The position numbers and the translations under genes were made by a program. Shown piece by piece: positions 29,907 through 38,940 of a stretch of 64,000 bases of DNA. Below the pieces are notes generated by a model. It saw nothing but the letters and a program-made list of their open reading frames with translations. It did no database searches and was not told the origin of the DNA. Origin of the DNA: Psychrobacter sanguinis. GTDB taxonomy: Bacteria; Pseudomonadota; Gammaproteobacteria; Pseudomonadales; Moraxellaceae. Numbering within the stretch: the first letter of the stretch is position 1; every line of letters starts with the position of its first letter. Where the stretch lies: assembly GCF_020736705.1 (NCBI RefSeq), contig NZ_CP085990.1:310001-374000 (forward strand), in the 5' to 3' direction.

Positions 29907-31610
29907 TTAATTAACAGAATTTAAAGTTAACTCTTTTAATACCTCTCCTACCATCGTTGGCATGTCGCTGGCCTGTACCGCCCATGTCCCTTTTTGTTGT
30001 TGTAGCTTATCCCCAGCCATAGCATGCAACATCACTGCCTGTTGTAAACTACGCGTATTTTTTGCTAGAGCGGACTGTACTAGCAACCCCGCTGCCAGTC
30101 CTGACAACACATCTCCCATGCCAGCGGTGGCCATACCCGGATTGCCTACCCCGCAAACATAGGTCTGCTGTTCAGTCATGACGATGGATCCTGCGCCTTT
30201 TAGTAGCCAACTGCCTTTAAATTTCTCTCTCAAGCTAGACAATGCCTTGAGCCTATCTTTCTCAACTTTACTGGTCTCAACATTTAACAATCTAGCCGCC
30301 TCTCCGCTGTGCGGGGTATACCATACTTCATGTTGCTCAGCATGAGTGGCCAATTGTGCCATCAGTTTGGGCGTTTTATCGGCCAGTGTCGCCAAATGAT
30401 ATAGACCGTCTGCATCGATAATTAAGTCTTTTTCTTGTTCTATTGCTTGCTGAAGATACTGTTCAAACAAGCTCAAGCTTAAATCATCACGACCTAGGCC
30501 CATACCTATGGCAATACTATCGCTTTTTTTTATCAGCTCTCTTACAGCCTGCGTATGGTGTAAATCCAAGCTCATAGCATTAGGCACACTACCAATGACG
30601 CTGCTATGAAAAGCCTTATGACAGGCCACAGTTAATTTACCGATACCCGTCGCAAACGCTGTACTCGCTGACAAAATAGCCGCACCGCCCATACCTTGTG
30701 ATCCGTCAATTTGATTACCCCCAATAATTAACGCATGTCCGAAGCTGCCTTTATGAGTATTATTTTCACGTTGAGCAAGCGGCGATGCCTGATGCTGTAA
30801 CCAAGCCACTGGCGACTCGGTTAAGACACTGGGTATCAGAGGCACATCAATGATTTGACCACAATAATCAGCAGCATCTTTAATGTGTAGACCGACTTTA
30901 CGGGCAACCAAACATAAGGTGACATCCGCTTTAACTGCACAGCCCTCAAAAACTTGACCGGTACCGGCAACCAACCCACTAGGAATATCAATGCTAATCA
31001 CCTTCAACCTATCATTGTAAGACCGCTTACGCTCATTAATCATTTCAATTGCTTGCTCATAATTACCAACAGGCATGCGATCAAGTCCGATTCCAAATAA
31101 AGCATCAACATAGATTTCTGCTTCGCGTACAGACAATGGACACTGCTCTAAGCAATAGTTGTCATCTGTCCCAATAAACTCTGAGAATGGATACGCACGG
31201 ATACCGCTTTCTAGGGCTTTATTCTTAGCTGATTTAGCATCTTCGGTGGCAGCTTCGCCTACTTCAATCACGACAACTTGTGCACCGAGCTGCCGTAAAT
31301 AATAAGCCACCAGCCAACCATCACCCCCATTGTTGCCACTACCCACCCAAACACAAACACTTAATACATTGTTCGGCGAAACAATAGATGCACCTTGTTG
31401 AGTAGGGCTAATGCAAGCGTTAGAGGTAATATTTTGATTAATCCAGTATGCGCTTTGCCAAGCTGCTTGTTGCATGAGCGAGTCACTGCGATTACCGTTA
31501 TCAAACCAAGATTTTTCGATGGCATAGACCTGTTCTGGACTAAATAAAGCGATAGACTTGGTGATAAATTGCGGGTTATATGGATTACTTAGATGGCGAT
31601 ACATTGGCAT
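29907..31610 (-). CDS. nnr: Bifunctional NAD(P)H-hydrate epimerase / ADP-dependent dehydratase
   Basis: The 567-residue protein joins both repair activities. The N-terminal NnrE epimerase domain (about residues 25-260) has VWVGSGNNGGDGWLVAYYL, VDALFGIGLDR and ISIDIPSGL. The C-terminal NnrD domain (about 280-560) has HKGSFGHALIIGGN, the IDADGLYHLA segment, TPHSGEAARLL and GNPGMATAGMGDVLSGLAAG, where the family usually has GTGD. Together they restore NAD(P)H damaged by hydration. The gene is divergent from queG with a 113-bp gap; the E. coli homologues (yjeF and queG/yjeS) are also adjacent and divergent. Confidence 0.95.
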   Translation of the reverse strand: MPMYRHLSNPYNPQFITKSIALFSPEQVYAIEKSWFDNGNRSDSLMQQAAWQSAYWINQNITSNACISPTQQGASIVSPNNVLSVCVWVGSGNNGGDGWLVAYYLRQLGAQVVVIEVGEAATEDAKSAKNKALESGIRAYPFSEFIGTDDNYCLEQCPLSVREAEIYVDALFGIGLDRMPVGNYEQAIEMINERKRSYNDRLKVISIDIPSGLVAGTGQVFEGCAVKADVTLCLVARKVGLHIKDAADYCGQIIDVPLIPSVLTESPVAWLQHQASPLAQRENNTHKGSFGHALIIGGNQIDGSQGMGGAAILSASTAFATGIGKLTVACHKAFHSSVIGSVPNAMSLDLHHTQAVRELIKKSDSIAIGMGLGRDDLSLSLFEQYLQQAIEQEKDLIIDADGLYHLATLADKTPKLMAQLATHAEQHEVWYTPHSGEAARLLNVETSKVEKDRLKALSSLREKFKGSWLLKGAGSIVMTEQQTYVCGVGNPGMATAGMGDVLSGLAAGLLVQSALAKNTRSLQQAVMLHAMAGDKLQQQKGTWAVQASDMPTMVGEVLKELTLNSVN

Positions 31611-31723
31611 GGCTCAACTGCTCCTCTATAAAGTACGACCTGTGACAACAGACCTTATCATTTTATATTTGTTGGTTTATAGCTTATCATACTCCTTTAT
31701 TTAAGCTTCGAGTCATCCAAGCC

Positions 31724-32884
31724 ATGCCAGCCTCTATCGATTCAAATTCCGCCCATACCCCGCCCTTAGCTTTAAACCCTTTCAATGATGCCCAAGATGT
31801 CAAAGATTGGATACGTGAGCAAGCATTGGCGTTAGGTTTTGCCGATTGCGGGTTTATTGGCGTTAATCATCCTGTTTTTGCCGCACAAATGCAGGGGTTA
31901 CGCGATTGGCTAGCAGCAGGCCATTATGGTCAGCTTAAGTTTATGGAGCTAAACCACGACAAAAGAGCCAACCCTGGCTTATTGGTGGAAGGCTCACGTA
32001 CTATTCTATCGGTGCGCATGGACTATCTAGAAGTCGCTCCCAAACCTCGACGTATAGAAGACAATCATCGTCCTAATCATGCGATTATCGCCCGTTATGC
32101 CCGTGGCCGTGATTACCATAAGACCATGCGTTCGCGTCTAAAACAATTGGCTCAAAAAATCGAAACGATGCTGCCACAATGGCAGCACCTCGACGTTAAT
32201 GCCGATCAGCCTTTCGTGTTTCGACCCTTTAGTGATTCTGCCCCAATCTTTGAGCGTCCTTTAGCTGATGCTGCGGGTCTGGGTTGGACCGGTAAGCATA
32301 CTTTATTGATTAATAAACAGTCCGGCTCCTTTTTTGTATTAGGAGAGCTGTTTTTAAGCTTAGAATTACCTGATGATAAGCCAGTAACGCCTCACTGTGG
32401 CAGTTGTAGTGCTTGTATTGATATCTGCCCTACTAAGGCTATTATCGGTCCCTATAAGCTCAAAGCAGACGCTTGTATCTCCTACTTAACCATCGAGCAT
32501 GATGGCGTTATTGAGGAAAAGTATCGAAAGGCGATTGGTAATCGAGTGTTTGGCTGTGATGACTGTCAGTTAATATGCCCTTGGAACCGCTATGCCAATC
32601 TCAGTCCTATCGATGACTTTTTGGCACGTCATAATTTAGACAACAGCTTACTTATTGAACTGTGGCAATGGTCTGAAGCAATGTTTTTAGACAAAACTCA
32701 AGGCAGTTCATTAAGGCGCACAGGCTATGTTAATTTCCTGCGTAATTTAGCCATAGGAATTGGCAATGCCCCTTATACTGCTGACAATATAACCGCTCTT
32801 GAATCAAGATTAGGCACGCTCGGCGACGTGTTAGATGAACACATTCATTGGGCAATTGCCGAACAACAGGCTAAAGCCAATTAA
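31724..32884 (+). CDS. queG: Epoxyqueuosine reductase
   Basis: The 386-residue protein has the QueG signature: YARGRDYHKTMR, RPFSDSAPIFERPLA, GWTGKHTLLI, then two 4Fe-4S motifs, CGSCSACIDICPTKAI and CDDCQLICPWNRY, with all eight cysteines. It uses cobalamin and iron-sulfur clusters to reduce epoxyqueuosine to queuosine in tRNA. The length matches the family. It is divergent from nnr and followed by a strong terminator, so it is probably a single-gene transcript here; the tsaE gene often found downstream is absent. Confidence 0.96.
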   Translation: MPASIDSNSAHTPPLALNPFNDAQDVKDWIREQALALGFADCGFIGVNHPVFAAQMQGLRDWLAAGHYGQLKFMELNHDKRANPGLLVEGSRTILSVRMDYLEVAPKPRRIEDNHRPNHAIIARYARGRDYHKTMRSRLKQLAQKIETMLPQWQHLDVNADQPFVFRPFSDSAPIFERPLADAAGLGWTGKHTLLINKQSGSFFVLGELFLSLELPDDKPVTPHCGSCSACIDICPTKAIIGPYKLKADACISYLTIEHDGVIEEKYRKAIGNRVFGCDDCQLICPWNRYANLSPIDDFLARHNLDNSLLIELWQWSEAMFLDKTQGSSLRRTGYVNFLRNLAIGIGNAPYTADNITALESRLGTLGDVLDEHIHWAIAEQQAKAN

Positions 32885-32903
32885 AGAAATTAGAAAAGCA
32901 GAT

Positions 32904-32945
32904 TAAAAAAAGCACCTATCTAATTGAATAGGTGCTTTTGTTTTG
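32904..32945. terminator. Terminator after queG
   Basis: A 12-bp perfect stem AAAAGCACCTAT/ATAGGTGCTTTT (32908-32919 and 32928-32939) with an 8-nt loop lies 23 bp after the queG stop. Flanking A and T make it usable from both sides; the kbp gene converges on it. Confidence 0.9.
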
Positions 32946-33059
32946 CATTCTAGCTATTTCTAGATGCTACTAAGCGTTATTAATATTAATAATTTTACTT
33001 AACTTGTAACTTGTTATTCACTTAACTTAATAACTGCAGCTTATTAGCTTCAGCAAGAA

Positions 33060-33563
33060 CTATGGTTTAGGAATACGAAGTACTTGGCCTGGATAGATTT
33101 TATCTGGGCTTGATAGCATTGGCTTGTTGGCTTCAAAAATTTTGTTATATTCGTTAGCTGAGCCATAAACTTCTTGAGCAATCTTAGACAGTGAATCACC
33201 AGATTTCACAGTGTACATGGTTGACTCAGGCGCATCTTGTTTAATATCGATGTTATCGATAACTTTAGCAACGTGCTGAACGTTACCAATAGCAATAATT
33301 GCTTTCTCGCGATCTGCTTGAGTTTCTGCTTTACCACTAATCTCTGCTGTATCTGTGGTTGCATTGTACTTAACTTTAAGATCAGTAATGTTAAGATTTT
33401 GCTGCTGAATACGTTTTAATAAAAGGTTAGCTACTGACTGAGCTGATGGCTCAGTTGCTGCTGGTGCTTTATTAGCATCTGCATGTGATTCTGTTTCTTT
33501 TTTAGCATCGTCACGATTAAAAATCTTATCGCCCATATCCTTTGCAAAACTAAAAATTCCCAT
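33060..33563 (-). CDS. kbp: BON-LysM protein, potassium-binding protein Kbp (YgaU)
   Basis: The 167-residue protein begins MGIFSFAKDMGDKIF, like E. coli YgaU/Kbp. A BON domain follows (about residues 45-105, ending NVQHVAKVIDNIDI), then a LysM domain (about 112-165, YTVKSGDSLSKIAQEVYGSANEYNKIFEANKP and PGQVLRIPKP). No signal peptide is seen, as expected for this cytoplasmic protein, which binds potassium with high affinity in E. coli. A linker of about 20 residues rich in Ala and Glu near position 30 makes it slightly longer than the E. coli protein (149). Confidence 0.9.
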   Translation of the reverse strand: MGIFSFAKDMGDKIFNRDDAKKETESHADANKAPAATEPSAQSVANLLLKRIQQQNLNITDLKVKYNATTDTAEISGKAETQADREKAIIAIGNVQHVAKVIDNIDIKQDAPESTMYTVKSGDSLSKIAQEVYGSANEYNKIFEANKPMLSSPDKIYPGQVLRIPKP

Positions 33564-34062
33564 GAATTTCTCCTATAAATTATTGTTGATTTATAAGCCA
33601 CGTATAATTTTATTCATACTATTATTATCTTAACTGCATAGACCTAGCCATTTTTACCATCAACAGATTTACCAAAAGTAAATAAGCACAATAAAATAAA
33701 AAATGATTTAGGCTCACCTAAGAGCGGCTTATAGTTGTGTTTTTCACGATTAAAGTATACCCACAACCTAGGTTATTTATTACTATATCAATGTAGATAA
33801 TTGTTAAATTTTATTGCTTATGATATTTGTCAAACAAAATCAAAAGCTTATAAATAACTATCGCTAATAATTCGTTAGCCTCTGAATAAACAACCAAAAA
33901 AAAGACCACAAATAAATTTATGGTCTTTCTTCAATATAGCTTTTCTTTAAATAGCTTTAAGTCATTAAAACTTAGTGGCTATTAATTCTTAAACGTTAAT
34001 TAACCTAGTTAATAGAGGTAATCAGTAGAAATAGCTCTGGAATTAACTAGGCAAATTAATAA
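33564..34062. other. Intergenic region between acpP and kbp
   Basis: This 499-bp AT-rich gap holds the acpP terminator (33896-33928) and, nearer kbp, presumably its promoter. Simple stretches of A and T dominate. No gene or RNA gene is evident. Confidence 0.55.
33896..33928 (-). terminator. Terminator of the rpmF-fabD-fabG-acpP cluster
   Basis: On the minus strand AAAGACCA (33921-33928) pairs with TGGTCTTT (33901-33908) across a 12-nt loop, followed by further T. It lies about 135 bp past the acpP stop. Confidence 0.75.
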
Positions 34063-34305
34063 TTAAGACTCAAGCTTTGATTTAATGTAGTCTACTGCTT
34101 TTTGTACCGTAGTTAGTTCATTTGAATCATCATCAGGGATGGTGATATCAAAGTCATTTTCGAAAGTCATTACTAGCTCTACGACGTCTAAAGAGTCAGC
34201 ACCTAAGTCATTGATGAATGAAGAATCATTATTGATGTCATCAATATCAACGTCTAGTTGTTCTGCCACGGCTGATTTTACTTTTAACTCAATTTCTTCG
34301 CTCAT
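34063..34305 (-). CDS. acpP: Acyl carrier protein
   Basis: The 80-residue acidic protein has the phosphopantetheine site GADSLDVVEL with Ser38. It carries growing acyl chains in type II fatty acid synthesis. I chose the ATG at 34305 (MSEEIELKVK) because GGAG lies 6 nt upstream; the frame's first ATG at 34317 abuts its AAGG and adds four residues not found in the family. The C-terminus DYIKSKLES is typical. fabG lies upstream on the same strand after a 290-bp gap, in which acpP probably has its own promoter. Confidence 0.97.
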   Translation of the reverse strand: MSEEIELKVKSAVAEQLDVDIDDINNDSSFINDLGADSLDVVELVMTFENDFDITIPDDDSNELTTVQKAVDYIKSKLES

Positions 34306-34595
34306 AGGAATCTCCATCCTTATTTTTTAGTTTGAAATTTTCACGGTTTGATTATCAATTCTGATTATCAGGTTTAAACATCGAACACTTATCGAATATT
34401 ATTTAATGAAAGAATCTTCATCAACAAATAGACATTGATGAATTGTAGGTTAAGGCTCTAAAAATGATCAGTTGCCACTACCCTATTATTCTAATCACTA
34501 TAATAGCAAAAGCACTGCTGCAATTCTAACTTATTAGTACGTTATATGTTGATCTTACTAACTACATGTATCTCATAAACTGCATATCTAATCGA

Positions 34596-35324
34596 CTACA
34601 TGTACATGCCGCCATTAACAGGTATTACCGCCCCTGTCACGTAGCTGGCTTCATCGCTCGCCAAATAAGAGACCGCTGCTGCAACATCTTCTGGCTGCCC
34701 TAAACGGCCTACAGGCACTGCATCAAGCATAGAGTTTAACAAGCGCTCGTCCAACTCATCTGTCATATCAGTTTCAACCAGACCAGGGGCTACGCAGTTA
34801 ACCGTCACTTGACGTGAGCCAATTTCACGAGCTAAGGTGCGGCTAAAACCTTCAACACCTGCCTTGGTCGCTGCATAGTTGGCTTGACCCGCATTTCCCA
34901 TCTCAGCCACCACAGAGGTGATATTAATGATACGCCCTTTACGCGCTTTCATCATACCTCTCATCGCCCGTTTACTCATACGATAGATGGCAGTTAAGTT
35001 GGTATCGACTACTTTATCCCAGTCTTCATCTTTCATGCGAATCAGCAAGCCATCTTGAGAGATACCAGCATTATTGACTAACACTTGGACGCTACCGTAT
35101 ACGCTTTCAATTTCTTCAAAGAGTTTGTCAATTTGCTCTTGATTGGTCACATCTAAGATGCGACCAATACCACCCGCATCATGTAAATACTCATCAATTG
35201 ATTGAGCACCTTCTGCAGTGGTTGCTGTGCCAATAACAAAGTGTCCTTGCTTGGCAAAGCGTTTGGCAATGGCTTTACCAATACCACGACTGGCACCCGT
35301 CACTAAAGTAATTGTACGACTCAT
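34596..35324 (-). CDS. fabG: 3-oxoacyl-ACP reductase FabG
   Basis: The 242-residue SDR has the motifs TGASRGIGKAIAKRF, NNAGISQDGLLIRMKD, ITSVVAEMGNAGQANYAATKAGVEGF (Ser, Tyr, Lys) and the C-terminal SYVTGAVIPVNGGMYM typical of FabG. It reduces beta-ketoacyl-ACP with NADPH. Its start overlaps the fabD stop by 4 nt (ATGA), so the two are translationally coupled. Confidence 0.96.
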   Translation of the reverse strand: MSRTITLVTGASRGIGKAIAKRFAKQGHFVIGTATTAEGAQSIDEYLHDAGGIGRILDVTNQEQIDKLFEEIESVYGSVQVLVNNAGISQDGLLIRMKDEDWDKVVDTNLTAIYRMSKRAMRGMMKARKGRIINITSVVAEMGNAGQANYAATKAGVEGFSRTLAREIGSRQVTVNCVAPGLVETDMTDELDERLLNSMLDAVPVGRLGQPEDVAAAVSYLASDEASYVTGAVIPVNGGMYM

Positions 35325-36319
35325 GCTAGCTCCCCATTCAATTTATCGAATAATTTAGCGAGACGCTCAGGCTTATCTGTGGGATAGGTAACAATCGGTG
35401 TGTCCTGTCTTTTAGCAAGGTTACTTAGCACCGTGCCCGCACCACACTCAATAATCATGTTAATGTGCTTGTCTGCTAATTTTTGCATTGTTTGAGTCCA
35501 TAACACTGGATTACTCAATTGCTCAGTCAATGCTTTTTTAATAGCCACAATCGTTTTTTCTTCCACTGCATTTCTGTTCTGAATCACAGGAACCTTTGGC
35601 AACTGGAATTCACATTGAGCAAGTTTTTCAGCTAAGGCATCTGTGGCAGGCTGCATTAACGCACAATGTGAAGGAACGCTGACCTTAAGCGGCACCATTC
35701 TCTTACCCATACATTGTATGTGTTGGCTGAGAATGTCAACGCCTTCCGTGTTACCAGCAACCACTACTTGACCTGGGCTATTGAAATTAGCGGCGCTGAC
35801 GATGGTATCGTCATTGTTACTTTCTACTTGTTCACAAACGCTAATTACTTGGCTATTGTCTAGGCCTAAGACCGCTGCCATCTTGGTATCTACACCCACT
35901 ACCGCTTGCTGCATATATTGACCACGGGCATGAACCAATCTAATCGCATCTTCGAATTTTATTGCACCTGCAGCACATAAGGCACTATATTCACCTAGTG
36001 AATGTCCTGCAAAAAATAAGGGTTCGAAATCACTCTTTTCTTTGAGAATACGCCAAATAGCAATACTGGCTGCTAACAAAGCAGGTTGAGTATTTTCAGT
36101 CTTTGCCAGCTCTTCTTCATTCTGACAAACTGCCCACAAATCAAATCCTAACGCTTCACTGGCTTCGCTAAACGTTTGCTTTACGATAGGATATTCCTCG
36201 CTTAGCTCATTTAGCATACCTACAGTTTGCGAACCTTGGCCAGGAAATACAACGGCAATACGACGGGGCATATCTAGTTGACCTTGCTTTCTAACTGCTT
36301 GCGACGGTTTTAATGACAT
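35321..36319 (-). CDS. fabD: Malonyl-CoA:ACP transacylase FabD
   Basis: The 332-residue protein has VVFPGQGSQTVGM near the N-terminus, the nucleophile elbow GHSLGEYSALCAAGA, the VPSHCALM His and the QNRNA loop of malonyl transferases. It loads malonate onto ACP. An N-terminal extension of 16 residues precedes MPRRIAVVF; AAGG 8 nt before the upstream ATG supports the longer form. It is preceded by a terminator-like hairpin that separates it from rpmF. fabH and plsX, which separate rpmF and fabD in E. coli, are absent. Confidence 0.95.
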   Translation of the reverse strand: MSLKPSQAVRKQGQLDMPRRIAVVFPGQGSQTVGMLNELSEEYPIVKQTFSEASEALGFDLWAVCQNEEELAKTENTQPALLAASIAIWRILKEKSDFEPLFFAGHSLGEYSALCAAGAIKFEDAIRLVHARGQYMQQAVVGVDTKMAAVLGLDNSQVISVCEQVESNNDDTIVSAANFNSPGQVVVAGNTEGVDILSQHIQCMGKRMVPLKVSVPSHCALMQPATDALAEKLAQCEFQLPKVPVIQNRNAVEEKTIVAIKKALTEQLSNPVLWTQTMQKLADKHINMIIECGAGTVLSNLAKRQDTPIVTYPTDKPERLAKLFDKLNGELA

Positions 36320-36350
36320 TTTCAGCCTTCTTGTGCCTAAACATACTCAT

Positions 36351-36407
36351 AAAAAAAGAGCCAAGCGCCACTAATGATATAAAAGTCATTAGTAAGGCTT
36401 AGCTCTT
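36351..36407 (-). terminator. Terminator or attenuator between rpmF and fabD
   Basis: On the minus strand a long imperfect hairpin (arms about 36386-36407 and 36356-36377) has an 8-bp core ACTAATGA/TCATTAGT and an outer AAGAG/CTCTT. Seven T follow it at 36357-36351. It lies 35 bp after the rpmF stop and 32 bp before the fabD start. Confidence 0.75.
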
Positions 36408-36441
36408 GTATTAAACCACAATCATTATGAATGAATGTGAC

Positions 36442-36624
36442 TTAGTCTTCTTGGCTCGCTTTGAACAATTGACGGCCACGATAGAAACCATCTTTAGTCA
36501 TGTGATGACGACGATGCTTTTCACCAGTGGTAGCGTCAACGCTTAGCTCAGCAACTTCCATATGGTGGTGTGAACGACGCATATCACGGCGTGAGCGGCT
36601 TTTACGACTTTTTTGAACAGCCAT
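36442..36624 (-). CDS. rpmF: 50S ribosomal protein L32
   Basis: The 60-residue basic protein begins [20 protein letters not shown], the L32 signature. The four zinc-binding Cys present in some L32 proteins are absent, so this is the zinc-independent type. The ribosome-binding site AGGAG precedes the ATG. yceD lies 270 bp upstream, the conserved neighbour across proteobacteria. Confidence 0.97.
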   Translation of the reverse strand: MAVQKSRKSRSRRDMRRSHHHMEVAELSVDATTGEKHRRHHMTKDGFYRGRQLFKASQED

Positions 36625-36738
36625 GGGTCTTGCTCCTATTCTAAAATATGCTGTAGTGGTGAGGGCCCTGTATTTTATATAAACTTAGATACAAAATACA
36701 ATATGCTCACTTAGCAAAATGAGTTCTCTATTGACCTC

Positions 36739-36757
36739 AATAAGAGCAACTCTTATT
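36739..36757. repeat. Hairpin in the rpmF leader
   Basis: AATAAGAG and CTCTTATT (8 bp) flank a 3-nt loop. It lies between the candidate promoter at 36800 and rpmF, with no T-run, so it may shape the rpmF leader. Confidence 0.5.
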
Positions 36758-36799
36758 AAAAATCAAATAGGTTTAAAATCTGGGAATAATAAACGAGGG

Positions 36800-36805
36800 A
36801 TTATA
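36800..36805 (-). promoter_or_regulatory. Candidate -10 box for rpmF
   Basis: On the minus strand a perfect TATAAT lies between yceD and rpmF. The -35 region 17 nt upstream (TTTATT) is weak. It would give rpmF a leader of about 170 nt. Confidence 0.38.
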
Positions 36806-36894
36806 CTCGCTTTATCGGATAAAATAAAGGGGTATTAATTTCGCAAGTTTACTTAGCCTAATAAATCCTATAACTAACAGACTTATAAACTCAG

Positions 36895-37521
36895 TTATAA
36901 CTTACCCTTTAGTGCTTCAAGAGCCGCAAATGGATTTTCAGCTTCTTCTTCAATAATCTCACCCACTTGCTCAACCGCCATTTCGCAGTCGTCATGTTTG
37001 GCAGATAAAGGAACATCAAGTAAAAGCTCATCTTCCACTAACTTCTTCAGAGGCAATAATCTATCCCCTTTTATGTTTTCAGGCTGTTCCGCTAACAACT
37101 CTTCTAGCAGAAGATAGTCATCAGACTCATCAACCAAGCCTTGTTGCTCTTTACGTTGCAATAATATCAACTCTGCATCATGAGTAATATCGATATTTAA
37201 CGGGGTAAGACAACGTTGGCAAGTCACCCAGATATCGCCAGAGAACTGCATAATCAAAGTCAGTAGCTGACCTTGTTTCTTCAGTTCACATTTTAAATCA
37301 ATGGCTTTATCTTGGTATTCTTCAGGTACAATATCTACCAATCTGGTTAGAATTCGGGGAGTAATGGTACCAGACCAAGTATAGCCTACATCTTCCCATT
37401 TCTCTAAGTTAACATGATTAGGCAGCTGTAAGGCGCTTTTTTCTGTGTTGCTATTTTTAAGGTTGCTCAATTTAGAATCCGTCAAGTTGGTGGATATATT
37501 ATCCTGGATGTATTTTGTCAT
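36895..37521 (-). CDS. yceD: YceD family protein (DUF177)
   Basis: The 208-residue protein has the DUF177 core: GTITPRIL, QLTLIMQFSGDIWVTCQRCLTPLNIDI with one CxxC pair, DEVSDDYLL-type acidic strand, LEELLAEQPENI and the C-terminal NPFAALEALKG motif, which is the family's most recognisable end. YceD is linked to 23S rRNA accumulation and always sits next to rpmF, as here. The biochemical role is not settled. An N-terminal Asn/Ser-rich stretch of about 35 residues is variable. Confidence 0.92.
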   Translation of the reverse strand: MTKYIQDNISTNLTDSKLSNLKNSNTEKSALQLPNHVNLEKWEDVGYTWSGTITPRILTRLVDIVPEEYQDKAIDLKCELKKQGQLLTLIMQFSGDIWVTCQRCLTPLNIDITHDAELILLQRKEQQGLVDESDDYLLLEELLAEQPENIKGDRLLPLKKLVEDELLLDVPLSAKHDDCEMAVEQVGEIIEEEAENPFAALEALKGKL

Positions 37522-38010
37522 ACTTCTCTCTCATTTAAAACTGATATCAATGGCGTGACAGTTAACGGTACAATTCAGACTCTGCTACCGTGATCTTCTG
37601 TTTGAATAAAATGCTTTTGATAAAACAAGTTATCTAAAATACTTTTACTAAGATATCATCGATTGTCAGCACTGAATTAGTCGGTTGTCAGCCTTGATTT
37701 AATTGATAGAATGACATCTGGGCTTCTACCCTATCTAGTTAACCGGTTAGTAGGTCAACTGCTTAATTAGTTAATTAAGTGGCAAGTTTCAAATATCTTA
37801 TCTTATCTGTATTCAAATACCATTAAGTAACTAGTGACATTATTTAGTAATATCGTTCGATCGCTTGGCCTCTGCCTAACGACATTGCTTTCATTTGCTA
37901 ATATTGCTTCTGGTTATTAGTCTTATTTTTTTGTACTTGAGGGCTTAAAGGGCCATTTGCTAGCCCCCTATTAATTACTTTTTTTAATCACTTTGGATTG
38001 TTTTAACTTT
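37522..38010. other. Divergent intergenic region, yceD / epmC
   Basis: This 489-bp region lies between divergent genes. It contains a near-perfect dyad, CTTAATTA-GT-TAATTAAG (37762-37779), and the palindrome AACCGGTT (37741-37748). Both could be regulator sites. I see no gene. Confidence 0.5.
37762..37779. repeat. 18-bp dyad upstream of yceD and epmC
   Basis: Two 8-bp arms separated by GT. It is not followed by T, so an operator is more likely than a terminator; this is only inference from symmetry. Confidence 0.4.
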
Positions 38011-38763
38011 ATGTCTGTTATCAACTTCTCTGAGTTACCAATTTCGGCGTTGGCTACCTATTTGAAATCGACCACACATTTAAATCAGCAAGACACCTTG
38101 CCACTTTCAATCTCTGCCACGACGGAGCCAAGCTACCCCATCGGTACAAATATTGATATTTATCATTTTAAACAACAATGGCAGCAGCTGTATAAACAAA
38201 GTATACAAAATGAGCCTCTACAATATATAAACTCGACTGAATCTATCGAAAAACAACAAGTAGATTGGTTAATAAATTTATTTGATACGGTATTTGCTGC
38301 CAAAAATGTTGTCTTAGTTCGGGGTGACAGTGACCCTGAATATTTCCCTGCTACCGCTACTCATCCTGCTCGCATTGAATTTGCCCATGGTTTCTTCCAA
38401 AGTGCCTTACATGAAATAAGCCATTGGAGCTTGGCTGGCGCTCATCGCCGTACATTACCTGACTTTGGCTATTGGTATGCACCCGATGGCCGTACCGAAG
38501 CCCAACAGAAGGCTTTTGAACAGGTTGAAATCAAACCTCAGGCGATTGAATGTTTGTTTAGCCTAATGTGTGGCAGAAGCTTCAGGGTTTCACAAGACAA
38601 CCTACATGCAAATTTTGATACCAGTCAAAGTACTTTTGCGATAGATGTGTATCATCAAGCACAACTTTACATTAATCAACCACAAAACTTACCTACTGAC
38701 GCCAAAACTCTATTAACGGTTTTTGCTTTTGTGTGTCATGATACTATAGAGACTGGGCGTTAG
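38011..38763 (+). CDS. epmC: Elongation factor P hydroxylase
   Basis: The 250-residue protein has EpmC (YfcM) features: DWLINLFDTVF, IEFAHGFFQSALHEISHW with the metal-binding His-Glu pair, AGAHRRTLPDFGYWYAPDGR and FEQVEIKPQAIECLFS. EpmC hydroxylates the lysyl-lysine of EF-P after EpmA and EpmB act; those genes are not in this window. I chose the ATG at 38011; the frame can also start at a TTG 18 nt upstream. Neither has a clear ribosome-binding site. Confidence 0.9.
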   Translation: MSVINFSELPISALATYLKSTTHLNQQDTLPLSISATTEPSYPIGTNIDIYHFKQQWQQLYKQSIQNEPLQYINSTESIEKQQVDWLINLFDTVFAAKNVVLVRGDSDPEYFPATATHPARIEFAHGFFQSALHEISHWSLAGAHRRTLPDFGYWYAPDGRTEAQQKAFEQVEIKPQAIECLFSLMCGRSFRVSQDNLHANFDTSQSTFAIDVYHQAQLYINQPQNLPTDAKTLLTVFAFVCHDTIETGR

Positions 38764-38940
38764 CAGTGATATTCACCTAACAAGAGTGATTAAAAACTAT
38801 AAGGTCATACTAACGTTAGACCTCAAAGACCAGTCCATGCTTTGTTGAAAATATAATATCGAAAAAAATAGTACCGATAACAATAAAGAAAATAATGAAG
38901 AAGATCGTTGTCTATAAACAGTAGCCACAGGAGCCATTTT

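Noticed and set aside
36306..36624. Loss of plsX and fabH from the rpmF-fabD interval as a gene-loss event unique to this genome
   Set aside because: I believe other Moraxellaceae such as Acinetobacter share the short rpmF-fabD-fabG-acpP order, so it is probably a family trait.
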